From assembly GCA_026224995.1 (NCBI GenBank), contig JAMFRX010000780.1:1-7714 (forward strand): 7,714 bases of DNA, read 5' to 3'. This document shows positions 1 to 5,575 of the stretch, in pieces. Under the pieces are notes generated by a model. It had not been told where the DNA came from and made no database searches. It was given only the letters and a program-made list of their open reading frames with translations. This DNA comes from Puia dinghuensis. GTDB lineage: Bacteria > Bacteroidota > Bacteroidia > Chitinophagales > Chitinophagaceae. Numbering within the stretch: the stretch's first letter is position 1; the number at the start of each line of letters is the position of its first letter. The position numbers were made by a program, and so were the translations under genes.

Positions 1-571
1 TATACCAGCTATAGACCAATAAGGCTAAATTGGATAAGCGCGCGACCATGTCCACGCGGTCTATGACCTGCCGCGATTCGGCAGACAGCTGCTCTGCCCG
101 CATTTGCATACTATGGGTGATATGCAGGGTCTCGATCCGCTTTTCCAGGGCCAGCACCTGCACAAGGAAGTTGAACTTCTGGTTGGCCCTGGCCGTTTCT
201 TTAGCCCTGTCTAGCAGGCGCAGACTCTGCTGGAATAACCCCTTCTTGTAGAGGATATGCGCGTAGTCGAACATTTCATTCAGCTGCAGATCGATGCTCT
301 CGGCGCTTTTCAGCAGCCGAAGGCTGGCGAGTATTTGTTTATACAAATGCGTCTTGAGATTGGAAAGCTGGGGCTTCTCTATCCCAGGCAGCTTCTTCAG
401 CAGACTCTTTTCATCGTAGTCGCTTAACTTATCCAGGGCGTCGAACAGCTGCACGATCTTGAGGTCTTCTTTTGTCGAGCTCCGTTTGATATATAGCTTA
501 AAATGCCTTTTTTCTGACTTTTCGAGCGAATGTATAAGTTGGAATAAAGTATCCGAAAACCGGTTGGCCAT
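1..571 (-). CDS. Conserved helical (TPR-like) protein of unknown function, N-terminal part, cut by window edge
   Basis: Reading the minus strand from the ATG at 571 gives 190 uninterrupted codons to the window edge. The protein starts MANRFSDTLFQLIHSLEKSE and contains KRHFKLYIKRSS (residues 22-33), then LFDALDKLSDYDEKSL and QLSNLKTHLYKQILASLRLL. A stretch like a TPR pair follows (FDYAHILYKKGLFQQSLRLL, then a second helix with KAKET-like spacing). No signal peptide or membrane helix is visible, so it is probably cytosolic. ATG 571 is the first start after the in-frame TAA upstream, and an AGGAA lies about 13 bases ahead of it. From memory, this N-terminus resembles a protein common in Chitinophagaceae and annotated as hypothetical; I know of no experimental function. 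The C-terminus lies outside the window. I am confident the gene is real and uncertain about its role. Confidence 0.85.
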   Translation of the reverse strand, partial: MANRFSDTLFQLIHSLEKSEKRHFKLYIKRSSTKEDLKIVQLFDALDKLSDYDEKSLLKKLPGIEKPQLSNLKTHLYKQILASLRLLKSAESIDLQLNEMFDYAHILYKKGLFQQSLRLLDRAKETARANQKFNFLVQVLALEKRIETLHITHSMQMRAEQLSAESRQVIDRVDMVARLSNLALLVYSWY

Positions 572-712
572 GATGATGGAATTTTCCTGAAACTCAATCC
601 AGAAAAGGAATTCAATACTTAAAAGATCATTTTGACATGATTAACTCACCTATAACTTGATTACAACGGTGAGCCAATGAGCATTACCTTTATGCAAGAG
701 AATGAGTTAAAA

Positions 713-730
713 ATATGGCAGCAATCGTTA
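713..730 (+). repeat. Direct repeat copy 1 flanking the hairpin cluster
   Basis: The sequence ATATGGCAGCAATCGTTA recurs at 846-864 with a single extra A (ATATGGCAAGCAATCGTTA). A further match, GAGGCTCA (745-752) against GAGGTCA (865-871), continues the similarity if 14 bases are skipped after copy 1. The copies start 133 bases apart and bracket the three hairpins. Confidence 0.75.
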
Positions 731-770
731 ATAGGCATTCGCTAGAGGCTCATTCGTAAAGCTAACATCA

Positions 771-821
771 GTCCTTCGGACAGCCGACACAGTCGGCTTA
801 GGAAAGCTGATTAAATCAGCT
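771..821 (+). other. Cluster of three consecutive short hairpins with 3-nt loops
   Basis: Three perfect inverted repeats lie almost end to end: 4-bp arms with loop TTC (771-781), 7-bp arms with loop ACA (782-798), and 7-bp arms with loop TAA (805-821). Spacing is 0 and 6 bases. Hairpins are equally possible on either strand at the DNA level. The downstream terminator makes plus-strand RNA the better reading. Confidence 0.7.
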
Positions 822-845
822 AAAAAGATATTACTACCTTTTTTC

Positions 846-864
846 ATATGGCAAGCAATCGTTA
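846..864 (+). repeat. Direct repeat copy 2
   Basis: This is the second copy of the repeat described at 713-730, identical except for one inserted A. It sits immediately before the terminator hairpin. Confidence 0.75.
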
Positions 865-865
865 G

Positions 866-899
866 AGGTCAGCTGTTTCTACAGTGGACCTTTTTTTTT
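866..899 (+). terminator. Intrinsic (Rho-independent) terminator
   Basis: AGGTC (866-870) pairs with GACCT (887-891). After a 2-nt internal mismatch, CTGT (873-876) pairs with ACAG (881-884), closed by the loop TTCT. Nine Ts follow or overlap the stem end (891-899). The T-run lies on the plus strand. No plus-strand protein gene precedes it in this window, so it must end a non-coding transcript. Confidence 0.75.
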
Positions 900-961
900 G
901 TCCGTTTGAACAGAAATTATGGCTTGCAATCTAGTCAAGAATTGACAGATTACAGTTTTTT

Positions 962-1003
962 CCCCCATTTATTTTCCCTCCCCCTCCCACGGGCTATCCC
1001 CCC
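962..1003 (-). other. C-rich tract; G-quadruplex-capable on the minus strand
   Basis: C-runs of 5, 3, 5, 3 and 6 bases occur at 962-966, 976-978, 980-984, 986-988 and 998-1003. Read on the minus strand these are five G-runs of at least three, with spacers of 9, 1, 1 and 9 bases. That allows a G-quadruplex with one long loop on the minus strand, or an i-motif on the plus strand. Formation is not shown by sequence alone. Confidence 0.4.
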
Positions 1004-1044
1004 ATTTTGCTAAAATGATGCTAAACAATTCCGGTTTGGTGGTT

Positions 1045-1092
1045 AAAAAACTACACTTGGTGTAGAGTTTAGGGAGATTCATGTAGTTTTTT
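1045..1092 (+). promoter_or_regulatory. Mutually exclusive hairpins (attenuator-like) upstream of the RteC-domain gene
   Basis: CTACAC-TTG-GTGTAG forms a compact hairpin (1051-1065). The same left arm is part of an 11-bp perfect inverted repeat, AAAAAACTACA (1045-1055) with TGTAGTTTTTT (1082-1092), which ends in six Ts like a weak terminator. The two structures cannot form together. A 16-codon ORF (ATG 1015, TAG 1063-1065) ends inside the first hairpin. The layout recalls attenuation, but the AT-rich stem is weak and the distance to the gene is about 190 bases. Confidence 0.3.
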
Positions 1093-1284
1093 GAAATGCT
1101 GCCGGGTAAAGCTCTAGATTTACCGTCCTACTGACACTTAATCTAATTTTTTTCCGAATTCGTTTGTTTTTAGTTATATAAAGTGTAGTGTTTTCTCATG
1201 TGACCGTTGAGTCCTCCGGGGTTTGTGTCTACAAGGCCCTGCTGTTTTTGTTCCGGGACGGTATCTTTAAACCTTCTTCCAGCT

Positions 1285-1848
1285 ATGTCGCCTGAATATC
1301 AGGAATATTACCAACAACTGTTGGCTGCCTTCCATTCCCATGAAGACGCGAAACCTGCCGAAATGGAAATGATAGAAGCCTGTTTCAAATCCAGCCTGGA
1401 TCAATGGAGGAAGGTTTGCAAACTGGTGAAGGCCAATGGTTTCAAGGACGACGACGAAGAGATCCGTTTCTTCAGGGAGGTTAAGCCCGCCTTTGCAGCT
1501 TTCATCGAATACTATACCTACCGGTATCATGCGCTTCTCTTTACTCCTGTGAACGACAGGGTAGAGATGACTCGTTTTTGGCGGTGGGAGGAAAAGAAGA
1601 TGCAGCGCTTCTTCGACAATAACCGGGAATTCTGCCGGTATATCCGGGAAGGCGCTACGCACCGGGATGCCGAATATTTTTTGCGGGCTTCGGGCCGTCC
1701 GCCAAAAAAGAGTTTTTCCGGCGATCTTATCCATGACCTGGACGCCGAATTGATATCGCCCAAAGATCCGCTGGTGACCATTATGAAAGCTTATGAATTG
1801 TATGAAAAATTTATCGAAACCAAACTGTTGAACCACCTTGAGGCCTGA
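1285..1848 (+). CDS. RteC-domain protein (stand-alone regulator-like)
   Basis: From ATG 1285 the protein has 187 residues and matches the RteC family by its motifs: EIRFFREVKPAFAAFIEYY (59-77), then NNREFCRYIREGATHRDAEY (112-131) followed by FLR, and a C-terminal helix ISPKDPLVTIMKAYELYEKF (158-177). RteC itself is a regulator needed for excision of Bacteroides conjugative transposons. Many Bacteroidota chromosomes carry RteC-domain genes of unknown role, and no excision or transfer genes are seen here. The open frame extends upstream to a TTG at 1207, but those 26 codons are Pro/Cys-rich and unlike the family, so I chose the ATG. The protein is highly charged with no signal peptide, so cytosolic. 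A LytTR gene follows 145 bases later; co-regulation is only an inference. Confidence 0.8.
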   Translation: MSPEYQEYYQQLLAAFHSHEDAKPAEMEMIEACFKSSLDQWRKVCKLVKANGFKDDDEEIRFFREVKPAFAAFIEYYTYRYHALLFTPVNDRVEMTRFWRWEEKKMQRFFDNNREFCRYIREGATHRDAEYFLRASGRPPKKSFSGDLIHDLDAELISPKDPLVTIMKAYELYEKFIETKLLNHLEA

Positions 1849-1993
1849 CTATCCCTCCAAACTTTTTGCCGACAAGCGGAACAATTATGTTCTGTTGTTG
1901 GAATCATTGGCTGCCAACGCCCATAGCAATCATTAACCCTACCAAACACCCGCGCGACAGCATCTCTTTTTTTGACAGTAAACGTTACAGCAA

Positions 1994-2377
1994 GTGCAAT
2001 CTTTTTTCTTTATCCGTCATGAAGGTAAATTTGTGAAAGTGGATTTCCGGCATATCCTCTATATCGAGGCCCGGAAGAACTATACGCGGCTGGTCCTGGA
2101 AGAAAGACCTACCGCCCTGGTGCTCGTCACCTTAAAGCAATGGGAGAGGCTATTGCCCCGGGATCTTTTTTGCCGGATCCACAGAGGCTATATCGTCTCT
2201 ATCGACAAGATCGTTTCCTTCGATAATAAATACGTCTATCTGCAGGGTGACAAGATCACCATCGGCGAGCAATACCGGAGCGCGCTGCCCGATGTGGTCA
2301 CCATCCTGGCCAATGAGCCCATGCGGGAGCATCTTCGCAGCCCCCATAAGGACGTGCTGTCCGAATTGGAGCTCTGA
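1994..2377 (+). CDS. Stand-alone LytTR-type DNA-binding transcriptional regulator
   Basis: A protein of 127 residues that is almost entirely a LytTR domain. The family's landmarks are ILYIEARKNYTRLVL (21-35), the hydrophobic core LVLVTLKQWERLLP (42-55), FCRIHRGYIVSIDKIVSFDN (59-78) and KITIGEQYRSAL (87-98). LytTR domains bind imperfect direct repeats in promoters through a beta fold. Usually they are attached to a response-regulator receiver, and here there is none, so its input signal is unknown. GTG 1994 is the only usable start: an in-frame TAA lies at 1979-1981 and the domain begins within a few residues. No clear ribosome site precedes it. A poorly conserved charged tail (110-127) ends the protein. 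Likely targets are nearby genes or its own promoter, but I could not identify a site. Confidence 0.87.
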   Translation: MQSFFFIRHEGKFVKVDFRHILYIEARKNYTRLVLEERPTALVLVTLKQWERLLPRDLFCRIHRGYIVSIDKIVSFDNKYVYLQGDKITIGEQYRSALPDVVTILANEPMREHLRSPHKDVLSELEL

Positions 2378-2435
2378 TCCGGGCAGGCCCAAGTGTCCGC
2401 TTGCGCGCCAAGCTCCCTCAGCCCGTCCGTCATAA

Positions 2436-2453
2436 TTTCCTAACTTTAGGAAA
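2436..2453. promoter_or_regulatory. Perfect inverted repeat upstream of the DinB-like gene (operator candidate)
   Basis: TTTCCTAA-CT-TTAGGAAA has perfect 8-bp arms and a 2-bp centre, and ends 12 bases before the ATG at 2466. It contains TAACTTTA, one base from the Bacteroidota -7 element TAnnTTTG, so a bound protein could block a promoter. Its AGGAAA may instead act as a weak ribosome site held in a hairpin. No matching -33 TTG was seen. Confidence 0.4.
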
Positions 2454-2465
2454 ATTTGCCCAAAA

Positions 2466-2990
2466 ATGCCCGAAAATAGGGAATTCTGGCTGCGCGGCCC
2501 CCTGCCGGGTATCCCACCCCTGCTTCAGCCCGTTGCCCATGCCGTCCTGCAGGCCAGGGAAGAGGTCAATGCCCTGATGGCCGGATTCCCGGATGCCCTG
2601 CTTTGGGATCGCCCCGGCGGGGTAGCATCCCCAGGCTTCCATTTGCAGCACCTGGCGGGCGTGCTGGACCGTCTTCTTACCTATGCCAGAGACCAGGCCC
2701 TTACCCCCGCACAGTTGGAAGACCTGGCCACAGAGGGCGTACCAACTGGCGGTCAGGGGAATGTCGCAGAGTTGCTAAATAGATTTAATATACAGATAGA
2801 CAAGGCTTTAGAGCAGATCGGCCAAACCTCGGAAAACACACTTACCAGCCTTCGACATGTAGGTCGCGCCCACCTCCCCTCCACCGTAGGAGGACTGCTT
2901 TTCCATGCCGCCGAACATACCCAGCGGCATAGCGGGCAGCTTTTGGTTACTGTACGGGTGATGACCGCAGGCAACCCCTGTAAAAAATAA
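2466..2990 (+). CDS. DinB/YfiT-superfamily putative metal-dependent protein
   Basis: A 174-residue four-helix-bundle protein of the DinB superfamily. It carries the expected histidines: GFHLQHLAGVLDRLLTYARD (57-76, His59 and His62) and FHAAEHTQRHSGQLLVTVRV (146-165, His147, His151, His155). One from the first group plus the HxxxH pair of the second would form the usual three-His metal site. The N-terminal segment FWLRGPLPGIPPLLQPVAHA (7-26) is typical of a Bacteroidota subgroup. Superfamily members include thiol-dependent transferases (bacillithiol or mycothiol linked) and many uncharacterised proteins, so the substrate is unknown. No signal peptide is present, so cytosolic. ATG 2466 is the first start of the frame matching the family. 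An inverted repeat lies just upstream, and the sigma-factor gene follows after 51 bases. Confidence 0.85.
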   Translation: MPENREFWLRGPLPGIPPLLQPVAHAVLQAREEVNALMAGFPDALLWDRPGGVASPGFHLQHLAGVLDRLLTYARDQALTPAQLEDLATEGVPTGGQGNVAELLNRFNIQIDKALEQIGQTSENTLTSLRHVGRAHLPSTVGGLLFHAAEHTQRHSGQLLVTVRVMTAGNPCKK

Positions 2991-3041
2991 GGCGTTTAGA
3001 CTAAAACATTCATTAGAAGACAGGTAAGTAAGCAACATCAT

Positions 3042-3611
3042 TTGGAAAAATTACTTCATATAATCGCAGGTTGTGCTCAGCAAGACCGGCAAAGCCAGAA
3101 AATGCTGTACGACCAATACTATGGCCTGTGTCTCAAGATCGCCTTCCGGTATGTCAATACGTACGAACAGGCGACGGAAGTGACCCATGACGCCTTTTTG
3201 AAAATGTTCCGCAATTTCAGCCGTTTCGAGGTGCGTGACAAAGAGAAGGTGGAAATGCTGCTCATCGGCTGGATCAGGCGGGTGGTCATCAACGCAGCTA
3301 TCGATTATATGCGGAAGGAGATGAACAATACCCAAAGCTATCCGATCCCCGAGCATGTATGGGAACACAAGGACGATGGGCAGTCTTCCGACAATTCCGT
3401 ATTATACAAGGAATTGATCGCATTGGTTAAAGACCTACCCCCTGCTTACCGCCTCGTGTTCAACTTGCACGTGATTGAAGGATATTCGCATCCGGAGATC
3501 GCCAAAATGCTTGGGATAACCACAGGAACCTCTAAATCAAATCTCTCGAAGGCCCGCGTTCATTTACAAAAGGCCTTGGCCGCAGAAAACAGTAAAAATA
3601 TTTATGTCTAA
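3042..3611 (+). CDS. ECF-type RNA polymerase sigma factor
   Basis: A 189-residue sigma-70 family protein of the extracytoplasmic-function type. Region 2 spans about residues 20-90 (MLYDQYYGLCLKIAFRYV, then ATEVTHDAFLKMFRNF). Region 4 spans about 126-180 and includes LPPAYRLVFNLHVIEGYSH (132-150), the helix-turn-helix HPEIAKMLGITTGTSKSNLS (150-169) and KARVHLQKAL. It should recruit RNA polymerase to promoters of its regulon when released from its inhibitor. The start is TTG 3042: the first in-frame ATG, at 3102, would remove the conserved residues before LYDQYY, and no other start is found back to the TAG at 2997-2999. The gene overlaps the next by 8 bases (3604-3611), which implies coupled translation with a cognate anti-sigma factor. 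Overlap and family logic support a sigma/anti-sigma pair; this is not proven. Confidence 0.92.
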   Translation: MEKLLHIIAGCAQQDRQSQKMLYDQYYGLCLKIAFRYVNTYEQATEVTHDAFLKMFRNFSRFEVRDKEKVEMLLIGWIRRVVINAAIDYMRKEMNNTQSYPIPEHVWEHKDDGQSSDNSVLYKELIALVKDLPPAYRLVFNLHVIEGYSHPEIAKMLGITTGTSKSNLSKARVHLQKALAAENSKNIYV

Positions 3612-5127
3612 TCTAAAGGACTCCGACATTGATGATCTTCTCCGGCGGGCGTCCGATAAATACCCGCTGAGGACAGATAGTGCCGACTGGGATCGGATGT
3701 CTGCTGCCTTGGAGAAAGATCCTCCTCCCCCGGCCGACGGAACAGACCCGGCCGATAAACGCAAGAGAAGACGCTTCTTTTGGCTATTCCTCCTGCTGCC
3801 CCTGGGTGGACTGGGATATTATATCTGGCATGGTACGGGTACAGGCCATACCGCTGTCGCTACAGGCACGAAACCAGCGGCTTCGGCTACGAACGCAGGG
3901 TTGTCAACGACCACTACAGCATCGCCGTTGACCACAACTTCAGCAACGACTGCAGGTACAGCAACGGCTGCAGGTTCTCCGACGGCTGCAGGTACAGCAA
4001 CGGCTGCAGGCTCGTCGACGGCTACTACGAGCTTGCCAACGACCACGGCAGCATCGCAGGGCGCCACTACACCATCTTCCACGACAGCATCGTCGACTGC
4101 CGCGGCCCCGGCGACGACAACAGCCGCCACGACAATAGCCGCGACGACAACGAGTCCCACGACATTAGCCGCAAGACCCGGGACAGCCGCTTCAGCAGCA
4201 CCCGCCGGCGAGACGGACCTTACGCCTGCCCGTTCGACCGCAGCACGCAAGACGACAAACCGCCCGGACCGGATAGCCACCAAGCGCTCCACCCATGCCG
4301 GTGGCGACAACAACCGCTTCGGGGATGAGAATACCACAGTCCCCGCCCCGGACAACACGCTAAGCCTTAACGCAACAAATAACACGCTCACAGGTGGGGA
4401 CCGGCTTTTCTTCGACTTGCAACGTGAGCCCATCGCCAGGGACTACCACCTGCTGGTCAACGTGACGGCGCCACCGATAGCAAAGGACAGCAGCCACGCA
4501 AAACAGAAGACAACCTCTAAAGCCAAAACTTCGTATCTCTATGCAGGCCTTATGGGTGCACCCGATCTTAGCATGGTGAAGATGCAGTCCGTAAAAGGCG
4601 TCGGCGCAACTTATGGTATCCTGCTGGGCTATGCCATCAACAAGCATTGGTCCATCGAAACGGGCGCCTACCTGGACAGGAAAAAGTACTACACGGATGG
4701 CGAATACTTCAACACCAAGGGTGTGCGCCTGCCGCCTAATTCAGACCTGCTCAATGTGAACGGGACATGCTATATGTGGGAGATCCCCCTCAACATTCGA
4801 TACAATTTCAACCCGGAGGGAAAGACCAGGTGGTTCGTCACCGGCGGCTTCTCCACCTATCTGATGTCGCATGAGAAATATACATACGGCTATACCTCGT
4901 ATGGGAGCAGCACTGCCTGGGACAGTACCTGGAATATTAAAAAATCTTCTCAATACCCTTTTTCTATCATCAACCTGAGCGCGGGATTCGAACAGCGCCT
5001 GGGAAAGGTGGGCAGTCTGCGGATAGAACCCTATGTGCGGATACCCCTTACGGGTATGGGCACCGGTAAATTACCGATCATGAGCACAGGCATCAACATC
5101 GGTATCATCCATCAGCTGTGGAAATAA
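3604..5127 (+). CDS. Dual membrane-spanning anti-sigma-like protein with C-terminal outer-membrane beta-barrel
   Basis: This 507-residue protein has four parts. (1) A cytosolic head, residues 1-51, acidic and Trp-containing (DDLLRRASDKYPLRTDSADW, 10-29). (2) A basic stop KRKRRR (52-57) and one membrane helix (58-74, FWLFLLLPLGGLGYYIW at the end). (3) A low-complexity linker, about 76-305; residues 101-190 are 74/90 Thr, Ala or Ser with no charged residue. (4) A beta-barrel domain, about 308-507, with alternating strands such as YLYAGLMGAP, WSIETGAYLDRKKYY, WEIPLNIRYNF, WFVTGGFSTYL and SLRIEPYVRIPLTGM. There is no signal peptide, so the chain must cross the inner membrane N-in and insert its end in the outer membrane. 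The architecture and the overlap with an ECF sigma gene fit the Dma anti-sigma factors reported in Bacteroides thetaiotaomicron. Sigma binding by residues 1-51 is inferred. Confidence 0.85.
   Translation: MSNLKDSDIDDLLRRASDKYPLRTDSADWDRMSAALEKDPPPPADGTDPADKRKRRRFFWLFLLLPLGGLGYYIWHGTGTGHTAVATGTKPAASATNAGLSTTTTASPLTTTSATTAGTATAAGSPTAAGTATAAGSSTATTSLPTTTAASQGATTPSSTTASSTAAAPATTTAATTIAATTTSPTTLAARPGTAASAAPAGETDLTPARSTAARKTTNRPDRIATKRSTHAGGDNNRFGDENTTVPAPDNTLSLNATNNTLTGGDRLFFDLQREPIARDYHLLVNVTAPPIAKDSSHAKQKTTSKAKTSYLYAGLMGAPDLSMVKMQSVKGVGATYGILLGYAINKHWSIETGAYLDRKKYYTDGEYFNTKGVRLPPNSDLLNVNGTCYMWEIPLNIRYNFNPEGKTRWFVTGGFSTYLMSHEKYTYGYTSYGSSTAWDSTWNIKKSSQYPFSIINLSAGFEQRLGKVGSLRIEPYVRIPLTGMGTGKLPIMSTGINIGIIHQLWK
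3952..4023 (+). repeat. 36-bp tandem duplication inside the linker coding region
   Basis: Two head-to-tail units (3952-3987 and 3988-4023) differ at 3 of 36 bases and are in frame. Each encodes a 12-residue unit: AGTATAAGSPTA, then AGTATAAGSSTA. The unit is itself made of smaller GGCTGCAGG-like pieces, which makes the region prone to slippage and length change between strains. Confidence 0.85.
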
Positions 5128-5147
5128 TGCTTTAACTGTCAAATACT

Positions 5148-5573
5148 ATGCGAAAGAAAAGAACCATTCTGTGGCTGGGTATCCTCTTGCTTATACTGAT
5201 CGGCGCCGGCTGGGCCTGGCACCTGTATGACAAGCCCCACAGGAGCGCGGCAGGCGAATCGGCCGACATCACCGTGAGCGCCGACACGCTTTATCACCAA
5301 TATCAAACGGATGAACGCACCGCCGATCAGCGATACATGGGAAAGGTGCTTAGCGTTTCCGGGCGGCTCACCGGGATACAGCATAGCGGCAAGTCCGAGA
5401 TCTGGATCCTTTCGGCCGGCGCCAATGATAGCGGCGGCGGCATCAACTGCCAACTGTTCGCCGGCACCAAAGTCGATAACGAGCCCAGGGCCGGCGATGC
5501 CGTCACCATAAAAGGAAGGTGTACCGGCTATCTCATGGACGTGAACCTGGCCGACTGCGTCCCGGAAAAATAG
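5148..5573 (+). CDS. Membrane-anchored OB-fold (tRNA_anti-like family) protein
   Basis: A 141-residue protein with a basic N-terminus MRKKR, one hydrophobic helix (7-25) and a periplasmic-side domain. The core resembles the tRNA_anti-like OB-fold family: VSADTLYHQYQTDERTADQR (43-62), YMGKVLSVSGRLTGI (63-77), then GDAVTIKGRCTGYLMDVNLA (117-136) followed by DC. In the family this is a five-strand barrel; despite the name there is no evidence that it binds tRNA, and its location outside the inner membrane argues against that. Three cysteines (101, 125, 137) are present, and two may form a disulfide. ATG 5148 lies 20 bases after the anti-sigma-like gene, so it is probably in the same transcript. 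The cytochrome gene follows 33 bases later. Function unknown. Confidence 0.75.
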   Translation: MRKKRTILWLGILLLILIGAGWAWHLYDKPHRSAAGESADITVSADTLYHQYQTDERTADQRYMGKVLSVSGRLTGIQHSGKSEIWILSAGANDSGGGINCQLFAGTKVDNEPRAGDAVTIKGRCTGYLMDVNLADCVPEK

Positions 5574-5575
5574 CC

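Larger units (their letters stand above)
676..899 (+). ncRNA. Candidate structured small RNA ending at an intrinsic terminator
   Basis: Several stems can be drawn on the plus strand: AATGAGC (676-682) with GCTCATT (748-754); GTCC-TTC-GGAC (771-781); AGCCGAC-ACA-GTCGGCT (782-798); and AGCTGAT-TAA-ATCAGCT (805-821). The last can be replaced by ATCAG (766-770) pairing with CTGAT (807-811), which closes a three-way junction around the two preceding hairpins. A terminator with a nine-T tail follows. No ORF of useful size is present and the next gene starts nearly 400 bases later, so this looks like an independent transcript rather than a leader. I do not recognise it as tmRNA, RNase P RNA, SRP RNA, 6S RNA or a known riboswitch. 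The 5' end is a guess. Confidence 0.4.
572..1284. other. Long intergenic region with structured, probably non-coding DNA
   Basis: This stretch separates the divergent helical-protein gene from the RteC-domain gene and holds no convincing protein gene. In order it contains: a direct repeat copy (713-730), three hairpins (771-821), a second repeat copy (846-864), an intrinsic terminator (866-899), a C-rich tract (962-1003), a 16-codon ORF overlapping a hairpin (1015-1065), an inverted repeat with T-run (1045-1092), and a weak TAGATT/AATCTA hairpin (1115-1145) followed by seven Ts. It is more AT-rich than the genes. Promoters for the flanking genes should also lie here, but I could not find a clear Bacteroidota TTTG / TAnnTTTG pair. 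Confidence 0.7.

Noticed and set aside
30..251. 73-codon plus-strand ORF near the left edge
   Set aside because: It lies antisense to the well-supported minus-strand helical protein and shows no recognisable protein features.
424..615. 63-codon minus-strand ORF overlapping the start of the helical protein
   Set aside because: It is a different frame of the same strand, overlapping a gene with a conserved N-terminus; composition is Ser/Arg-rich and shadow-like.
631..659. TTTGACA ... TATAACTTG as a promoter for the candidate RNA
   Set aside because: It vaguely resembles the Bacteroidota TTTG / TAnnTTTG pattern, but the -7 element is one T short and the sigma-70-like reading has only a 13-base spacer; kept out of the feature list.
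771..821. CRISPR array or integron-type recombination site
   Set aside because: The three hairpins differ in sequence and there are no regular repeats with spacers, cas genes or integrase.
1115..1153. TAGATT / AATCTA hairpin followed by seven Ts as a terminator
   Set aside because: Only 6 AT-rich base pairs with a 19-base loop; too weak to call.
1207..1284. TTG-initiated 26-codon N-terminal extension of the RteC-domain gene
   Set aside because: The added residues are Pro/Cys-rich and unlike the family; ATG 1285 gives a sensible start.
1267..1836. 189-codon minus-strand ORF antisense to the RteC-domain gene
   Set aside because: The plus strand has clear RteC motifs; the antisense product has no recognisable domain.
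1978..1990. GTAAACGTTAC as a LytTR autoregulatory site
   Set aside because: Single short near-palindrome with poor fit to LytTR direct-repeat sites; no second copy at helical spacing.
3780..4328. 182-codon plus-strand ORF in a second frame of the linker
   Set aside because: The GCN/ACN-rich repeats leave frames without stops; the product is a Cys/Arg/Ser repeat shadow with no own ribosome site.
3819..4433. 204-codon Val/Ala-rich minus-strand ORF
   Set aside because: It is the antisense shadow of Thr/Ala codons in the linker. It looks like a hydrophobic protein only because of that composition.
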